Shown here in pieces: positions 5,245-5,418 of a stretch of DNA of 5,418 bases (position 1 is the first letter of the stretch; every line of letters begins with the position of its first letter). The stretch covers positions 1 to 5,418 of the forward strand of contig JAPKAJ010000160.1 of NCBI GenBank assembly GCA_028825345.1, in the 5' to 3' direction. The notes beneath the pieces were generated by a model. That model saw only the letters and a list, made by a program, of their open reading frames with translations, was not told the origin of the DNA and did no database searches. Source of the DNA: Arenicellales bacterium (GTDB lineage Bacteria > Pseudomonadota > Gammaproteobacteria > Arenicellales > UBA868). A program made the position numbers and the translations under genes.

Positions 5245-5418
5245 TATTCACCCGGCCTTACCCGATACTGCACGAATGATTCATCACGCAATGACCGAGC
5301 CCATTGATCAAATGATTCCTCGGTCTTACGGGCCCGGATTGCCTGCTCAGCCCGCCCGCGCCGAACTTCATCACCAAGATCAACCTCCCGCTTGGCAGTG
5401 ACCTGGGCGATATGCCAA
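5244..5418 (-). CDS. surA: SurA-type peptidyl-prolyl isomerase/outer-membrane protein chaperone, C-terminal fragment (partial at right edge)
   Basis: The minus strand is open from the right edge to a TAA at 5244-5246, giving 57 residues after one split base. It starts WHIAQVTAKREVDLGDEVRR and ends FVQYRVRPGE. WHI plus the strand after it is the last strand of a parvulin domain (the FGWHLIELLD position in E. coli SurA). The following helix, with RARKTEESFDQWARSLRDESFVQYR, matches the SurA C-terminal helix pattern of R-K, acidic pair, W, R, then [AS]-[YF]-V. SurA is a periplasmic chaperone that escorts beta-barrel proteins to the Bam complex. Its signal peptide and most of the protein lie outside the window. 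A related parvulin-domain protein with a SurA-like tail cannot be excluded. It converges on amtB with the hairpin terminator between them. Confidence 0.78.
   Translation of the reverse strand, partial: WHIAQVTAKREVDLGDEVRRGRAEQAIRARKTEESFDQWARSLRDESFVQYRVRPGE

Overview
The window looks like ordinary chromosomal core from a gammaproteobacterium. The evidence is a UbiK accessory factor for ubiquinone synthesis next to a ComM/YifB ATPase, a divergent glnK-amtB pair with a sigma-54 promoter, and the C-terminus of a SurA-type periplasmic chaperone. UbiK/ComM beside glnK-amtB is an arrangement I associate with Pseudomonas-like gammaproteobacteria. Genus cannot be fixed from the sequence. I see no tRNA, rRNA, insertion sequence, CRISPR array, phage gene or other mobile DNA.

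Left part (1-1398): two minus-strand genes, a PaaI-type hotdog thioesterase and, 9 nt after it, the start of a type II haloacid-dehalogenase-like protein that runs off the left edge. A 65-bp gap separates them from a plus-strand crotonase-fold gene. That protein resembles the ECHDC3 branch and lacks both catalytic glutamates of true enoyl-CoA hydratases. Together the three suggest acyl-CoA or organic-acid metabolism, but no pathway can be named.

Middle (1411-3226, minus strand): ubiK followed by comM, 49 nt apart and probably co-transcribed. A small inverted repeat covers the ubiK stop codon. comM converges on the crotonase gene with only 12 nt between stop codons.

Right part (3227-5418): the 285-bp gap between ubiK and glnK holds a near-consensus -24/-12 promoter and two good NtrC-like 17-bp sites 30 bp apart, the layout of a nitrogen-starvation enhancer-promoter. 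It drives glnK (PII signal protein) and amtB (ammonium channel), which work as a pair: GlnK plugs AmtB when nitrogen is plentiful and releases it when GlnK is uridylylated. A strong hairpin follows amtB and lies against the stop codon of the convergent surA-like gene, so it probably terminates both.

No undescribed system is evident. The points most worth a second look are the glutamate-less crotonase, the complete NtrC/sigma-54 control region and the shared hairpin terminator.
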